A stretch of 64,000 nucleotides of DNA from Adonisia turfae CCMR0081 (GTDB taxonomy: Bacteria > Cyanobacteriota > Cyanobacteriia > Phormidesmidales > Phormidesmidaceae), in assembly GCF_011009555.1 (NCBI RefSeq), contig NZ_QXHD01000003.1:289239-353238 (forward strand), read 5' to 3'. The notes below the pieces were generated by a model. The model saw nothing but the letters and a program-made list of their open reading frames with translations, had not been told where the DNA came from and did no database searches. Both the position numbers and the translations under genes were made by a program. Position 1 is the stretch's first letter. Each line of letters starts with the position of its first letter. Shown here piece by piece: positions 63,676-64,000 of the stretch.

Positions 63676-64000
63676 TTAGCTGGACTGCGTTTCTTTAGGT
63701 TGGCACTGTTGTTCTTGCAGAATTAGGGTTGCTAAGTGCGTAATGGAGAGGAAAATAGCTGCGATCGCAAGTACATAGCTGTGCAACATGTACATATGCT
63801 GCAGGGTAAAGCTACTGATGCCGCTACCGCCAGATAGCACATCTCGCAGTGTGGGACCCACTAGCGGCAATGACCCTAAAATATTGAGTTCAATCTTAAA
63901 CCGCCAGAATCCCGTTTGCTCCCATGCCAATACAATGGCCGTCCAACTTAATGCCATAGCCGTCAGGGCCAGCAAAATACCACTAATCCAGGCTGTCAAC
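63676..64000 (-). CDS. Cytochrome b (b6-like) N-terminal-domain protein, partial at right edge
   Basis: 107 residues are visible, open to the window end. LPLVGPTLRDVLSGGSGISS and TLQHMYMLHSYVLAIAAIF are typical of cytochrome b/b6, and the two histidines in the last helix (LHS...THL) are 15 apart, as in heme-ligating helix D. The N-terminal histidine pair would lie beyond the edge. It is probably a paralogue of PetB, not PetB itself, since the helix ends in a short Gln/Glu tail and the sequence diverges from the conserved cyanobacterial PetB. Confidence 0.75.
   Translation of the reverse strand, partial: LTAWISGILLALTAMALSWTAIVLAWEQTGFWRFKIELNILGSLPLVGPTLRDVLSGGSGISSFTLQHMYMLHSYVLAIAAIFLSITHLATLILQEQQCQPKETQSS

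Overview
The window is cyanobacterial chromosomal DNA. The evidence is the many HIP1-type GCGATCGC octamers, a valyl-tRNA synthetase carrying the cyanobacterial CAAD membrane domain, a DUF7662-HTH protein, PEP-CTERM and TIR/WD40/CHAT-NACHT proteins, and a ctaCDE/ctaAB respiratory oxidase locus. Gene content resembles large-genome Leptolyngbya-like lineages, but the genus is a guess. I saw no rRNA, tRNA, CRISPR array or intact insertion sequence.

Layout. 1-4.3 kb: a TIGR03032 protein cut by the left edge, a calcium-loop PPC-like repeat protein, and a translationally coupled AraC-Ogt / EamA exporter pair. 4.3-10.1 kb: an AT-rich, decayed stretch with a two-gene unknown operon, the C-terminus of an O-antigen ligase, an acyl-CoA synthetase with a large internal deletion, and two intact partners of the latter (an SDR and a CrtI-like FAD oxidoreductase). 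10.2-19 kb: an RRM protein, a 1353-residue triple-TIR/14-WD40 protein, a DUF2141 protein, a metallo-beta-lactamase-fold remnant and a PAS-GGDEF-EAL protein with a damaged EAL domain. 19-24.2 kb: a sterol-desaturase-family hydroxylase, an atypical class III cyclase, and an organoarsenical locus (arsR-arsP-arsH) with a matching operator-like sequence before arsR and before arsP.

24.4-31 kb: a CHAT-NACHT-transmembrane protein, an AraC regulator preceded by a short ORF with a strong ribosome site, a BenE transporter and a periplasmic-binding protein. 31-40.6 kb: cytochrome c oxidase ctaC-ctaD-ctaE on the minus strand, and the divergent heme A genes ctaA-ctaB followed by an ABC-2 exporter, a TRIC-like channel and a small secreted protein. 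40.8-48.7 kb: valS with an inserted CAAD domain, a lipoprotein, an intradiol dioxygenase family protein, a membrane protein and a PEP-CTERM phosphoesterase. 48.9-50.9 kb: a HEPN/MNT toxin-antitoxin pair between apparent remnants of a PIN toxin and a Uma2 nuclease, then a DUF7662-HTH protein. 51-64 kb: an S41 protease, a TAXI-type binding protein with a duplicated cytoplasmic tail, a secreted protein, the phosphonate-type transporter phnCDE, a YwiC-like protein, a globin, a VIT-VWA protein and a cytochrome b-type protein cut by the right edge.

The strongest leads are the triple TIR-WD40 architecture, the CHAT-NACHT-TM protein, the paired arsR/arsP operators, the CAAD insertion in ValRS, the cyclase lacking the usual substrate-selecting lysine, the TAXI protein with a duplicated cytoplasmic tail, and the graveyard of truncated genes around the toxin-antitoxin pair and the lipid cluster.
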